Shown piece after piece: positions 25,091-33,764 of a DNA stretch of 64,000 bases. Location of the stretch: positions 95,893 to 159,892 of the forward strand of contig JBEVJK010000136.1 in assembly GCA_040510195.1 (NCBI GenBank), given 5' to 3'. Made by a program: the position numbers and the translations under genes. Under the pieces are notes generated by a model. It ran no database searches. It was not told the origin of the DNA and worked only from the letters and a program-made list of their open reading frames with translations. Each line of letters starts with the position of its first letter. The first letter of the stretch is position 1. The DNA is from JBEVJK01 sp040510195. Its GTDB lineage: Bacteria; Pseudomonadota; Alphaproteobacteria; Rhizobiales; Rhizobiaceae.

Positions 25091-25864
25091 CTAGCTTCGG
25101 GATTGCTGAAGCCCGGCGCGTTCCCACAGGTTCGACTGCATAAGGTCGATTGCCCAACTTTCCGTTACATCAAACGGCTTCGATTGCATCGGTTCGTTCT
25201 TGGCTGGACTTTGGGCGACCAGGCGAAGCAGCGAGATGGCGTCGTCGCGCTTGACGTCGATCGCATGGTCGGCGACCCAGGCCTCCAGGCGATCGAGGCC
25301 GGGGACCAGGCTCGCCGGCAGCTCGTTTCGCGCTTGGTCGAAGACGGCCCGATAGGTGCGGCGCAAGAAGTGGAGCCGACGGGCGCCGTCGATCAGGGCG
25401 CGGCGCAGCTCGGTTCCGATGACGGCCGCCCGCTCGGCGCGCCGCAAGGTGAGGCGCATATTGATCAAGGCGTCTCCCAGGGGCCTGGCCCCGAGCTCGA
25501 CGGGGGTCATCGCAACCGCGACCTCGTCGTCGTCGGCCAGCAGCGTCGCGCGATACCAGCGGTAGACGAAGCCGTGGCCGATCATCCCGAATGGCGCCAG
25601 CTCGGCGGCGCGAAGCGCGCCCATGCTGGCGGCGCCGAACACGCGCACGCCCTTCGAGAGGGCCCAGAGCAGCTCTTTGTGGCGCACGGCGGGGACCTTG
25701 CCGAACGACCCGTCGATGACGACCAGCGTGTCGACAGGCCCGGAGGAGAGCGCCTCGACGACATCGCCCTGCTCGACCGGCGGGCGATAGGTTGCCGGCA
25801 GATGGCGGGCGGCAAGATCGAGGTCCAGGCTGGGACCGAGGAACACGATCGTCCTGTCCGACAT
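25091..25864 (-). CDS. tfuA: TfuA-like protein
   Basis: A 257-residue TfuA-family protein. Conserved segments are FLGPSL, PPVEQGDV, VVIDGSFGKVPAVRHKELL, GAASMGALRAAEL and DDEVAVAMTP. TfuA acts with YcaO enzymes. In methanogens and in thioviridamide-type pathways the pair installs a backbone thioamide, and TfuA was first named in trifolitoxin production. The ATG lies 4 nt after the ycaO stop, with GAGGAG 9 nt upstream. It is cytoplasmic, with no transmembrane helices. Confidence 0.92.
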   Translation of the reverse strand: MSDRTIVFLGPSLDLDLAARHLPATYRPPVEQGDVVEALSSGPVDTLVVIDGSFGKVPAVRHKELLWALSKGVRVFGAASMGALRAAELAPFGMIGHGFVYRWYRATLLADDDEVAVAMTPVELGARPLGDALINMRLTLRRAERAAVIGTELRRALIDGARRLHFLRRTYRAVFDQARNELPASLVPGLDRLEAWVADHAIDVKRDDAISLLRLVAQSPAKNEPMQSKPFDVTESWAIDLMQSNLWERAGLQQSRS

Positions 25865-25868
25865 CCGG

Positions 25869-27065
25869 CTAGGCTCCTCGGTGGAGATGGAGGGGCGGAC
25901 AGACGAGCCTGACCACGTGCACGCCGGTTTCGCGGTCGGCAAAGAGGGGTACGGCGACCGCCCGGCGCGCGCCGGCTGCCTTTAGGGCGGCGACGACCCG
26001 ATCCTGAGGCCGGGTCCCCTCGGGGGCGGGCGGCGGCTCCGCCGGGATCAACGGGGCCGTGCGGCGATCGATCAGGCTGCGCCATTCGGCCAGATGGGGA
26101 CGATCGAAGGCGGCCGGGTAATGCAGCCGCGTGATGTCCTCGCGGGCGCCGGAGAGCGCTGCAGCCCGGGCCTGGCAGGCCTCGAGCAGCGCCGCGACCA
26201 GGGCTGCTTCATGGGTGAAGCGACACGCCGTGCCCTCGCTCGGCAAGGGCAGGATTTCATCGGGCGGCCCCTTTTCCATCAGATGGCAATGGTAGACCGG
26301 CAGTCCGCTCGCACCGGTCGCGTCCCAGACTCCGCAGAGCAGGCCGGCATCGGCAATGCGCTGCCGAAGGGACTCCGCTGCCGGGCTCAGCCGGTCCGGC
26401 AAGCCGGTCTGCCGGGTCTCGAAGAAGGCGGCGTCTTCCAGGGCCAGCGCGAGCGAGTGGCGTTCGACGACCTCGAGCGCCGCCTGAACGATCGCCTCCT
26501 CGAAGCTCCAGCCGGCGCCGAGACCCGTCGATACGCGGGGAAACAAGACGGGATGCGGCGACGGCACGGTGTAGACGGTGTCGACCAGCGTCAACGGGAC
26601 AAGGGCGACCGACTGGTCGAGCAGGTCAAAGCCGTCGATCCAGGAAAGGGGGATGCGATCCCAGCCGGCCGCAGCGCCGTCGACGACCCAGGGCTGGAAG
26701 AGCCGGCGGGTCTCGTCGCCGGCCTCCGCGATCGTGGCGACCGTCAGCCGATCCGGGCCGATGCTCTCGGCAGCCCAGCTTTCGAGGCTTTCCATCAGGC
26801 CGGATGCGACGGACACCGCCCAGTCCAGACCTTTGCCTTGGGAGACGGCGTTGGACAGCGATGCCGGCCTTGCCACCTGCACGATCGGGACGCCCACGCG
26901 ATCAAGTCGCGTCAGCGACCCGACGCGGGTGATTCCGAAGCGAGCACGCTTTGCCAGGATGGCCCGGACCCGCAGCTCGCCTTGGCGCTCGCTTGCCGGA
27001 CCTGCCGGGGGACAGACCAATGCGGCACGCAGCGCGGCGGTCGCAGCGGACGGCTCTGCCGCCAT
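25869..27065 (-). CDS. ycaO: YcaO-domain ATP-dependent cyclodehydratase/thioamidase
   Basis: A 398-residue YcaO protein. The ATP/Mg site elements are SQGKG (around residue 73), MESLESWAAE (around 92-101) and FEEAIVQAALEVVERHS (around 185-202). The family phosphorylates backbone amides, leading to azolines, amidines or thioamides. Pairing with TfuA points to thioamide chemistry. No Ocin-ThiF, E1-like or azoline dehydrogenase gene is adjacent, which argues against classical thiazole/oxazole cyclisation. Its ATG is only 2 nt after the cyclase/ATPase stop (TGA-GA-ATG), so expression is coupled to that regulator-like protein. Confidence 0.93.
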   Translation of the reverse strand: MAAEPSAATAALRAALVCPPAGPASERQGELRVRAILAKRARFGITRVGSLTRLDRVGVPIVQVARPASLSNAVSQGKGLDWAVSVASGLMESLESWAAESIGPDRLTVATIAEAGDETRRLFQPWVVDGAAAGWDRIPLSWIDGFDLLDQSVALVPLTLVDTVYTVPSPHPVLFPRVSTGLGAGWSFEEAIVQAALEVVERHSLALALEDAAFFETRQTGLPDRLSPAAESLRQRIADAGLLCGVWDATGASGLPVYHCHLMEKGPPDEILPLPSEGTACRFTHEAALVAALLEACQARAAALSGAREDITRLHYPAAFDRPHLAEWRSLIDRRTAPLIPAEPPPAPEGTRPQDRVVAALKAAGARRAVAVPLFADRETGVHVVRLVCPPLHLHRGA

Positions 27066-27067
27066 TC

Positions 27068-30000
27068 TCAGCGGCGTTCCCGGAGCCGGACGAGGTCTGC
27101 CTCGGCGCGCCTGGCGAGAGTCGCGGCGCCGCTGGCCGAGGCCAATTTGATGGCCGTGTCGAGATCGCCGATCCAGGCGCCGCGACGGGGAGACGTCAAG
27201 GCCGAGATCGAACCGCGATGCCGATAGAGCTCGGGCACCCAGAAGGCGTTGCCGGCCCGCTCGGCTTCCTCGATTGCGGCCTCGACCGTCGCCAGCGCCT
27301 CGTCGGGCCGGGCGAGGTCCAGCAGCAGGCCGGCCCGCAAGCCCAGGTAGACGGGCGTATCCTCGTCGGTGCCGACGCTTCGCTGCAGCGCCAAACCATC
27401 GTCGAGAGCCTGCAGGCCCTCGGAGATGCTGCCGCTTCTGCCCATGGCCCAGCCGCCGAAGATGCGGCTCTTTGCCTCGACCTCCGGCAGATTGTTCGTC
27501 GCGGCGAGCGAAGCGAGCCTGTCGGCCAGCCTTGCCACCTCGGCGACGTCGTTCTTGTAGGCCGCCAACAGGATCGCGTGGTCCAGTGCATGGCAGAGGC
27601 TGCCGAGATGGTCGATTTCGCCGGCCCATGCCAGGGCGAGCCGCATGTCCTCGTCGGCGCCGGCCGGATCGCCGGTGAGCCAGCGCAGCTGGGCGCGCTC
27701 GCCGAGGCCGCAGACCTTGGCATCGTGGCCGCCATAGACCGAACGGCTCTTGCGGCCCCGCTCGGGCTCGTAGAGGGCGAGCCCCTTGTCGATGCATTCC
27801 AGGCACACGGCGTAGCGCCCGGCATGGAAGTTGGCGGCCCAGGCGCAGTGGCACGCCTGGAGCCGGACCTCCGCATCGACGGCGTGGTCGAGGTCCCTGA
27901 TCAGCACTTCGGATCGGAGCCGCTTGATGCGGCGATCCGGCGAGGTGAACCACCAGCCCCAGTAGAGCGGGAACCAGCGCTCCCGATCCTCGACCTTGTA
28001 GCGGCGGCAGATTTCGATCGCCTTCTCGTAGTTGGCGCGGGCCTCGCGCGAACCCTTGCCGTAGAGCGCGATGGCGACCGGTCCGCGGACGGCCAGCAGC
28101 TGCAACATGAGCTGGTCGCTCTCGGTGCTATCGGTCGAGCTCTCGAGGCAGCTCTCCGCCATTGCGAGCAGCCTCTCGGCTTCGGGCCCGGCCGACCGCA
28201 GCGAGCAGGCCTCGGCCGCGCGCACAGCATAGGTGGCCGCCTCGAAGCCTCGTCCGGCCTGCTCGCAGTGCCAGGCGAGGATTTCGTCGGCGATGGACGA
28301 CACCGCGCCGGAGGCCGCCAGGTCGGCGATGCGGGCATGGATCGCCCGGCGGTTGGTCTTCAGCAGGCTGCCATAGGCGGCCTCCTGGAGCAGGACGTGG
28401 CGGAAGCGGTAGATGGCCGTGGCGTCCTCGCCGCGTCGCTGGATGACGCGCGCCTGCTCCAGCTGCGCCAGCGCCGGGAGCAGGGACCGGCCGCCGCCGT
28501 CGACCAGCCTTTCGAGGATGTCGGTGCTGAACTCGCGCCCGACCACGCTGCAGATCTGCGCGACCTCGCGCGCCGGTCCGAGCGAAAGCAATCGTGCGGC
28601 GAGCAGGTCGCGCAGCGAGACGATGCCGCTGTCGGCGAGCGCCCCGCTCCAGTCCGCCACGTTCGAGGCGATACCGAGGAAGCGCTCCCTCAGCAGCGTG
28701 ACCAGCTCTTCGACGAACAGAGGAACGCCGTCGCTCCTGTCGTAGACAAAGGAGGCCAGCCGCTCGGGCGCCGCCTGTCCCCAAAGGGCTTCGACCAGTG
28801 CCGGCACCGAATCCTGGGTCAAGCCGGTCAGCGCCAAGGCATGCACGTTGCGAGGCCGGGTGGCGGACTTGGCCGGTTCCTGCCGCTCCGTCACGATGAC
28901 CATGATGCTCTTGTGGCGGAAGCGGTCGGCCATTTCGGCCACCAGGGCCTCCGTCAGCGTGTCGGCCCAGTGGAAGTCCTCGATGACGATGAGCTGCGGC
29001 CGACGCTCGGCCCAGGCGACCAGCACCTCCAGCACCGTGTCGAGCGCCTGGCGCTTGCGCTCCTCCGCCTCCATCAGGCTCGTGCCGTCGATCGCATAGC
29101 GAATGCTGTCGTGCCCCGACAGGAAGGCCAGGATCTGGACCGATTCCTCGGTCGCCGGAGCCTCGACCCCCACCAGCGCACGCCGAACCTCGTCGGGCTC
29201 CAGGGCGACCCCCTCGGAGGCCTCGAGATCGAGCTCCTGGCGGAGCGCGTCGACAAAGGGATGGAGCGGCCGCGTGTTGCCGCGCGACACGCATTGGAAG
29301 ACATGCGCGTCGCAGGATCTCGCCTCCACCTCGCGAGCGAAGTCGGCGACCAGCCTCGACTTGCCGATGCCGGGGTCGCCGGAGATATGGAGGACCTGGC
29401 CCGATCCGGCCTGCGCGCGGTCCCAATAGGCGCGGCAGACGGCAAGCTCCGAGTCGCGCCCGGTCAGCGGCGCCTGCGGGCGGCGCTGGCGCGATCGATG
29501 GCGGCGGCTCTTCGGCTGCCACAGGGGGATGGGGTTGTCGAACCCCTTCAGCGCCCGGCGCTCCAGGCGCTCGTAGTCGAACGCGCCGCTGGTCAGCCTG
29601 TAGGTGTCCTCGGAGACCACGACTGTGTCCGGCTCGGCCTCCTGCTGGATGCGTGCGGCCAGCGTCGGCGTGATGCCGATGACGTCCTTGAGCTTGGGGA
29701 TCCCGGAATCCTGGGTCTCCATGATGACCATCTCGCCGGTCGCGACGCCGACCCGGATCTGCAGCGTCACCGGCAGCGTCATGGCCTCGTTGATCGAACG
29801 GCAGCGCGTCAGCAGGTCGAGCGCGCAGGCGACCGCGCATGGCGCCTGGTCCTCCGAAGCCAGCGGGAAGCCGAAGAATGCCGAGCCGCCGTCGCCCTGC
29901 AGGCTGTCGAGATAGCCGCCGAAGAAGCGTATGGATTCAAGGGCCTGGGTGTGAAAGTTGCCTTGCAGGACCGCATAGTCTTCGGGATCGAGGATCTGCA

Positions 30001-30097
30001 GGAGCTGGGTCGAGCCGACGATGTCGAAGAACAGGGCGCTAATCTGCCGGCGCTCACCTGTGATGGCCCGGCGGACATTCAGCGTCTCATGACTCAT
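27068..30097 (-). CDS. Cyclase-homology/AAA ATPase/TPR signalling protein upstream of ycaO
   Basis: A 1009-residue protein. Residues 15-195 form a class III cyclase homology domain with the metal aspartates in FFDIVGST and QGDGG. The usual GDxVNLAARL segment reads IGITPTLAARIQ, so purine recognition may be altered. A STAND/AAA-type ATPase follows with Walker A SGDPGIGKSRL near residue 237 and a Walker-B-like LIVIEDFHWAD. The C-terminal half is TPR-like helical repeats. Such proteins are signal-integrating regulators. Its stop is 2 nt from the ycaO start, making it a likely dedicated sensor for the YcaO/TfuA system. The ATG has only a weak ribosome site. Confidence 0.88.
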   Translation of the reverse strand: MSHETLNVRRAITGERRQISALFFDIVGSTQLLQILDPEDYAVLQGNFHTQALESIRFFGGYLDSLQGDGGSAFFGFPLASEDQAPCAVACALDLLTRCRSINEAMTLPVTLQIRVGVATGEMVIMETQDSGIPKLKDVIGITPTLAARIQQEAEPDTVVVSEDTYRLTSGAFDYERLERRALKGFDNPIPLWQPKSRRHRSRQRRPQAPLTGRDSELAVCRAYWDRAQAGSGQVLHISGDPGIGKSRLVADFAREVEARSCDAHVFQCVSRGNTRPLHPFVDALRQELDLEASEGVALEPDEVRRALVGVEAPATEESVQILAFLSGHDSIRYAIDGTSLMEAEERKRQALDTVLEVLVAWAERRPQLIVIEDFHWADTLTEALVAEMADRFRHKSIMVIVTERQEPAKSATRPRNVHALALTGLTQDSVPALVEALWGQAAPERLASFVYDRSDGVPLFVEELVTLLRERFLGIASNVADWSGALADSGIVSLRDLLAARLLSLGPAREVAQICSVVGREFSTDILERLVDGGGRSLLPALAQLEQARVIQRRGEDATAIYRFRHVLLQEAAYGSLLKTNRRAIHARIADLAASGAVSSIADEILAWHCEQAGRGFEAATYAVRAAEACSLRSAGPEAERLLAMAESCLESSTDSTESDQLMLQLLAVRGPVAIALYGKGSREARANYEKAIEICRRYKVEDRERWFPLYWGWWFTSPDRRIKRLRSEVLIRDLDHAVDAEVRLQACHCAWAANFHAGRYAVCLECIDKGLALYEPERGRKSRSVYGGHDAKVCGLGERAQLRWLTGDPAGADEDMRLALAWAGEIDHLGSLCHALDHAILLAAYKNDVAEVARLADRLASLAATNNLPEVEAKSRIFGGWAMGRSGSISEGLQALDDGLALQRSVGTDEDTPVYLGLRAGLLLDLARPDEALATVEAAIEEAERAGNAFWVPELYRHRGSISALTSPRRGAWIGDLDTAIKLASASGAATLARRAEADLVRLRERR

Positions 30098-30184
30098 CGC
30101 ATCGTTCCGATTGCGAATGCGCAGGAAGATAACTCAAAAGCATGGCCAAACGAAACCCGGCATGATGAGGGGGACAACCCGGCG

Positions 30185-31237
30185 TCACTCGACAGGGTCG
30201 AGCGGATTGGTGCGCGGCACGATCAGCGGATCAACCTCGGTGAACGGAAAACGCGGCAAATCGGCATCAGGCACGCCGAAGACGGCGGCCAGCACTGAAC
30301 GGGGGAACATGTCGATCAGCGAACGGTATCCGATGTCGCCGGGCGAGGCCTGGTCGAAAAAGATCAACAGGTGAACCGGTCCATCACCGACGTTCTCGAT
30401 ATCGTGAGGATAGGCGCGGGGAATGAAGTAGGCGTCTCCCGGACCGACGACGTAGGTGTCGACGCTGCCATCCGGGTCGAGGATGGTCATGCGAGCCTTG
30501 CCGGCGGCTACATAGCCCATCTCGGCCGTTTCCGGGTGCCAATGCGGCTCGCGCATGCCGGTCTGCATGATGGTGACCGAAAACATCGCGATATCCTGTA
30601 AAGCCGGCCATAGCGCGGCCTTGGTGACGCGGGCCGTGCCGGCGGGAAAGTCGATCTGCGCCGGCGTCGCTTCCAGGCTGTACTTGTAAGGATTGACGTG
30701 GCGGGCCTGCTCCTCGACCGCCGACTTGCCGGGCAGCTCGACGATCCCGGTGCCTGCTCGCGAGCGATCGAGCTTGGCGAAGGCGGCTGCGGGAAGGTCG
30801 TAGGTGTTGCCCAGGACCGCGTCGGACATGACCCCGAAGGCCGCCTTCATGCCGAAATCCTCCGGCATCTCGTGCGAGAATCCGAGCACGAACTCCGCCT
30901 TTTCGTCGCCGACGTTCTCGATGCCGTGCATGGCGCCAGACGGAACGAAGAACATCTCGCCGGCCTCGACGACGAAGATTTCACGCTCGGCATGGTTGCC
31001 GGCAATGGTGACCAGCGCCCGGCCTGCCAGGCAGTAGCCGAGCTCGTTCGCATTGGCGTGCCAATGCGGCTCTCTGAGGCCCTTGGGCTCGAGCAGCAGG
31101 CGGCGCATGGAAAGGCGGCGCATGATCGGCAGATCGCCGGCGTCGAGATGTGCAATCGACCCCGTCGGTCCCGAAAAGCGCGGCGCGCTCGCGGCAAGGG
31201 CCGCGACATGGCGGGATTTCCGATCCTCGGGCTTCAT
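30185..31237 (-). CDS. Bicupin, oxalate decarboxylase-like
   Basis: A 350-residue two-cupin protein. Each cupin carries PHWH plus a Glu: PHWHANANELGY and PHWHPETAEMGY. A later His appears in AMHGIENV and YPHDIENV. These are Mn/Fe ligands in the oxalate decarboxylase family, though the substrate-site residues differ from classical OxdC, so the substrate is uncertain. There is no signal peptide. AGGAGGA precedes the ATG. It lies in the same direction as, and 87 nt before, the cyclase/ATPase gene and may be part of that transcript. Confidence 0.85.
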   Translation of the reverse strand: MKPEDRKSRHVAALAASAPRFSGPTGSIAHLDAGDLPIMRRLSMRRLLLEPKGLREPHWHANANELGYCLAGRALVTIAGNHAEREIFVVEAGEMFFVPSGAMHGIENVGDEKAEFVLGFSHEMPEDFGMKAAFGVMSDAVLGNTYDLPAAAFAKLDRSRAGTGIVELPGKSAVEEQARHVNPYKYSLEATPAQIDFPAGTARVTKAALWPALQDIAMFSVTIMQTGMREPHWHPETAEMGYVAAGKARMTILDPDGSVDTYVVGPGDAYFIPRAYPHDIENVGDGPVHLLIFFDQASPGDIGYRSLIDMFPRSVLAAVFGVPDADLPRFPFTEVDPLIVPRTNPLDPVE

Positions 31238-31332
31238 GGGCGCTCCTCCTTGGCCAAAGGTCAGAGACCGCTGGGCCGGCTCGAATATCCTCGGAACTGG
31301 TTAAAGTCGCACAAAGGTCGGTAAGAGCGCCG

Positions 31333-32337
31333 TCAGGTCGCGATGCCGTTTTTCGGCGCCAACGGCGCAGGAAGGTCCGTTTCCCCAAGCATCTCGCGAA
31401 GATCGATTTCGATCGCGCGACAGATCTGAGAGATGGGAACGTCGTTCGCTCCGCCCTCGAAGGGGTTGGAGGTGCTCTCGCCGACTTGATCCAGCGACGT
31501 ATACATCCAGCCTATGATGACGCTGAACGGGACAGCCAGCCAGACGATGTTCGACTTGATGAAACCTTCGCCCTCGATCTCGAACTGCCGGAACTGATCG
31601 ATCATTCCGAACGGAAGAAGAATGCAGAAGATGGCAACGAAAAGAGCGCTTACGACCGCGTATTGGCGCGGGTAGGGATAGTTCTTGATGCGCTCGCTTC
31701 GCGATTGCTGGTCGCGCAATTCGCGCAGGATCTTGAGCATTTCGAAGTAGGCGGCCGCCGGCAACGCGCCCTCCGCATAAAGGGCATTCATGTGGGCGCT
31801 CTGCAGCTGCAGAGCGCGCGAGGGCGGGTTCGAGGAGGCGAGGATGATTTCGGCCTCGTCCGCAGCGGCGACATTGGCGAGTTCGTCGCGCAGCGAGGTT
31901 TCCTCCTCCAGCACGCTAAAGCGCTTCCGGTATTCTGCATTTGGTTTCTGATGTGCCGTCTCCCATGCCCTCGGCGTCCGCAGCGCGAATCGCAAGGTCG
32001 TCAACCAGGCAATGTGGCCATAGACGAGCCTCTGCGCCGCAGCGGCCGGCAGGAGCGCCGAGCACATCGTGCCCCAAGCCCAGCTGCTGGTGGATATGCC
32101 CGACCAGGCCTGCTGGGCTTCGATGTTTCGGTTGTATGTCTGCGAGTTCTTGAATGCCGCGACCAGGGTGACGGTCGTTCCGAGCAGCAACACCACAGCC
32201 CACGGAAGCGTGACCCATTTGAGACCGGCAATCGCGTAGAGACAAACGGGCGCGGCGCTGATGGCAAGCAGCGTGAGAAGTCGTCTGCGAGACCACGAAA
32301 AGAATTCGAAGGCCTTGTACGACTTGCCGACGTGCAT
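31333..32337 (-). CDS. Bestrophin-family (UPF0187) ion channel
   Basis: A 334-residue membrane protein with pairs of helices near both ends. Family segments are WGTMCSALLP, KNYPYPRQYAVV and NPFEGGANDVPISQICRAIE, the last forming the conserved cytoplasmic loop after the final helices. Bacterial bestrophin homologues form pentameric channels, mostly cation-selective. GGGAGA lies before the ATG. It sits between two cupin genes on the same strand; no functional tie is evident. Confidence 0.87.
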   Translation of the reverse strand: MHVGKSYKAFEFFSWSRRRLLTLLAISAAPVCLYAIAGLKWVTLPWAVVLLLGTTVTLVAAFKNSQTYNRNIEAQQAWSGISTSSWAWGTMCSALLPAAAAQRLVYGHIAWLTTLRFALRTPRAWETAHQKPNAEYRKRFSVLEEETSLRDELANVAAADEAEIILASSNPPSRALQLQSAHMNALYAEGALPAAAYFEMLKILRELRDQQSRSERIKNYPYPRQYAVVSALFVAIFCILLPFGMIDQFRQFEIEGEGFIKSNIVWLAVPFSVIIGWMYTSLDQVGESTSNPFEGGANDVPISQICRAIEIDLREMLGETDLPAPLAPKNGIAT

Positions 32338-32383
32338 GGTAGTCTCCCGTGTGCGAGGCGGCGCCAGAGCCCGAGCGGCTAAC

Positions 32384-32791
32384 TCACTTTTCCGTCGGAG
32401 TGGTCAGCGTCTGTTCGCTCGTATCTACCACAAAGACCGCCAGCAGGCGCGCCGGCTCGGTGGTGCTGGCGTTCTCGCTCACGCCATGACGGTCGCCGGG
32501 AAACTCGGAGAAGCTTTCGCCGGCCTGATAGGTCTTCACCGGGCCGTCATTCACCTGGCTCTTGATCGCGCCCTCCAGCACGGTCGCGTAGATGAACGCG
32601 GAGGCCGGGTGCGTATGGGCCGGCGAAGAGCCGCCCGGCCCGTATTCGACGAGAACGCCCTTGATGCTCTTGCCGGGCACGTTGGGAAGCGGATGGTCGT
32701 AGACCACGGTCACCTTGTCCTCGTCATGGGCGGAGGCCGTGACCATCGGCACGGAGGCCAGAGTCAGCGCAAAGAGCAATCTCGCTAGCAT
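32384..32791 (-). CDS. Exported small cupin protein
   Basis: A 135-residue protein with a signal peptide (MLARLLFALTLASVPMVTASA) and one cupin domain: AHTHPASAFIY and a later PGDRHGVSEN give the His/Glu metal set. ATG 32791 is chosen because GGAGA lies upstream and it places the signal peptide at the start. It is likely a periplasmic metal-binding cupin. Function unknown. The gene is 46 nt upstream of the bestrophin gene. Confidence 0.8.
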   Translation of the reverse strand: MLARLLFALTLASVPMVTASAHDEDKVTVVYDHPLPNVPGKSIKGVLVEYGPGGSSPAHTHPASAFIYATVLEGAIKSQVNDGPVKTYQAGESFSEFPGDRHGVSENASTTEPARLLAVFVVDTSEQTLTTPTEK

Positions 32792-32849
32792 CGTTACGTC
32801 TCCATCTTGGTGCATTGAAAACTGTCAACTGTCGGCAGAAAAAGATCGG

Positions 32850-33605
32850 CTACCGGGATGGGGAAGAGCGTTCGAACCAATCCTCGAAGCGCGTGGCACC
32901 GAGGCGGGGGTGGTCGCCAGGCGTCAGCGATCGATCGTCCAGTTCGGTGCCGAAGTATCGCGCGTGTACGTCGGCCTTGACCGAGCGCTTGTCGTGCCTT
33001 GCCGTCAGCGCACGGCGCGCCAGTTGATCGAGCGGAAAAGGCTCGGGCCCGGCGATCTCGACGGTCGCGTTCAAGGGCGGGGAGACCGCCAGATCGGCAA
33101 GCGCTGCGGACACGTCGTCGGCGGCCACCGGTTGCAGGAGCGCCGGCGACAGGCGAACCGTGTCGCCGTCCGCGGCCGAATTGATGATGGAATCGAGGAA
33201 CTCGAAGAACTGGGTCGAGCGGAGGATCGAATAGGGGATCCCCGACGACTTGATCAGGGCTTCCTGAGCCACCTTGGCGCGCAGATAGCCGCTCTCCGGC
33301 AGACGGTCGGCGCCGACGACGGACAGCGCCACGTGGTGTCCGACTCCCGCCGCCCTCTCCGCGGCAAGGAGATTGCGACCGGACGTCTCGAAGAACTCCA
33401 GCACGGCCTTGTCTTCGAAGGACGGGGAGTTCGCCACGTCGACGACGACCTGGGCGCCCGCGATGGCCTCTGCCAGGCCTTCGCCCGTGACCGAATTGAC
33501 GCCGCTGTTGGGCGAGGCCGCCAGGACCTCGTGGCCGGCGCGCCGCAGCCTGTTCACGACATTCGAACCAATGAGTCCACTGCCACCAATGACGACGATT
33601 TTCAC
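32850..33605 (-). CDS. NmrA/SDR-type NAD(P)-binding oxidoreductase
   Basis: A 251-residue Rossmann protein beginning VIGGSGLIGSNVV (GxxGxxG), with VVDVANSP and ALSVVGADRLPESGYLRAK matching NmrA-like atypical SDRs. A Tyr/Lys pair (GYLRAK) is present, so catalysis is possible. The start is GTG with GGAGAG upstream. It is the first gene of a nine-gene minus-strand string and is divergent from the winged-helix regulator at 33765, so the 159-nt gap between them is a shared control region. Confidence 0.86.
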   Translation of the reverse strand: MKIVVIGGSGLIGSNVVNRLRRAGHEVLAASPNSGVNSVTGEGLAEAIAGAQVVVDVANSPSFEDKAVLEFFETSGRNLLAAERAAGVGHHVALSVVGADRLPESGYLRAKVAQEALIKSSGIPYSILRSTQFFEFLDSIINSAADGDTVRLSPALLQPVAADDVSAALADLAVSPPLNATVEIAGPEPFPLDQLARRALTARHDKRSVKADVHARYFGTELDDRSLTPGDHPRLGATRFEDWFERSSPSR

Positions 33606-33764
33606 GATCTCTCTCCTTCAAGGTCAGCAAAAGCCTTCGATGAGCGGATCATCGCAGGCTCGGTGAGGGAAAGCCTTGTGGAGAGCTTGGATTTCCCTTT
33701 TGCCTATGTTGGAATCCCGTCCATGCGGACATCGTGCCATTGAGCCGCCGCCGGGGGCGCCGAA

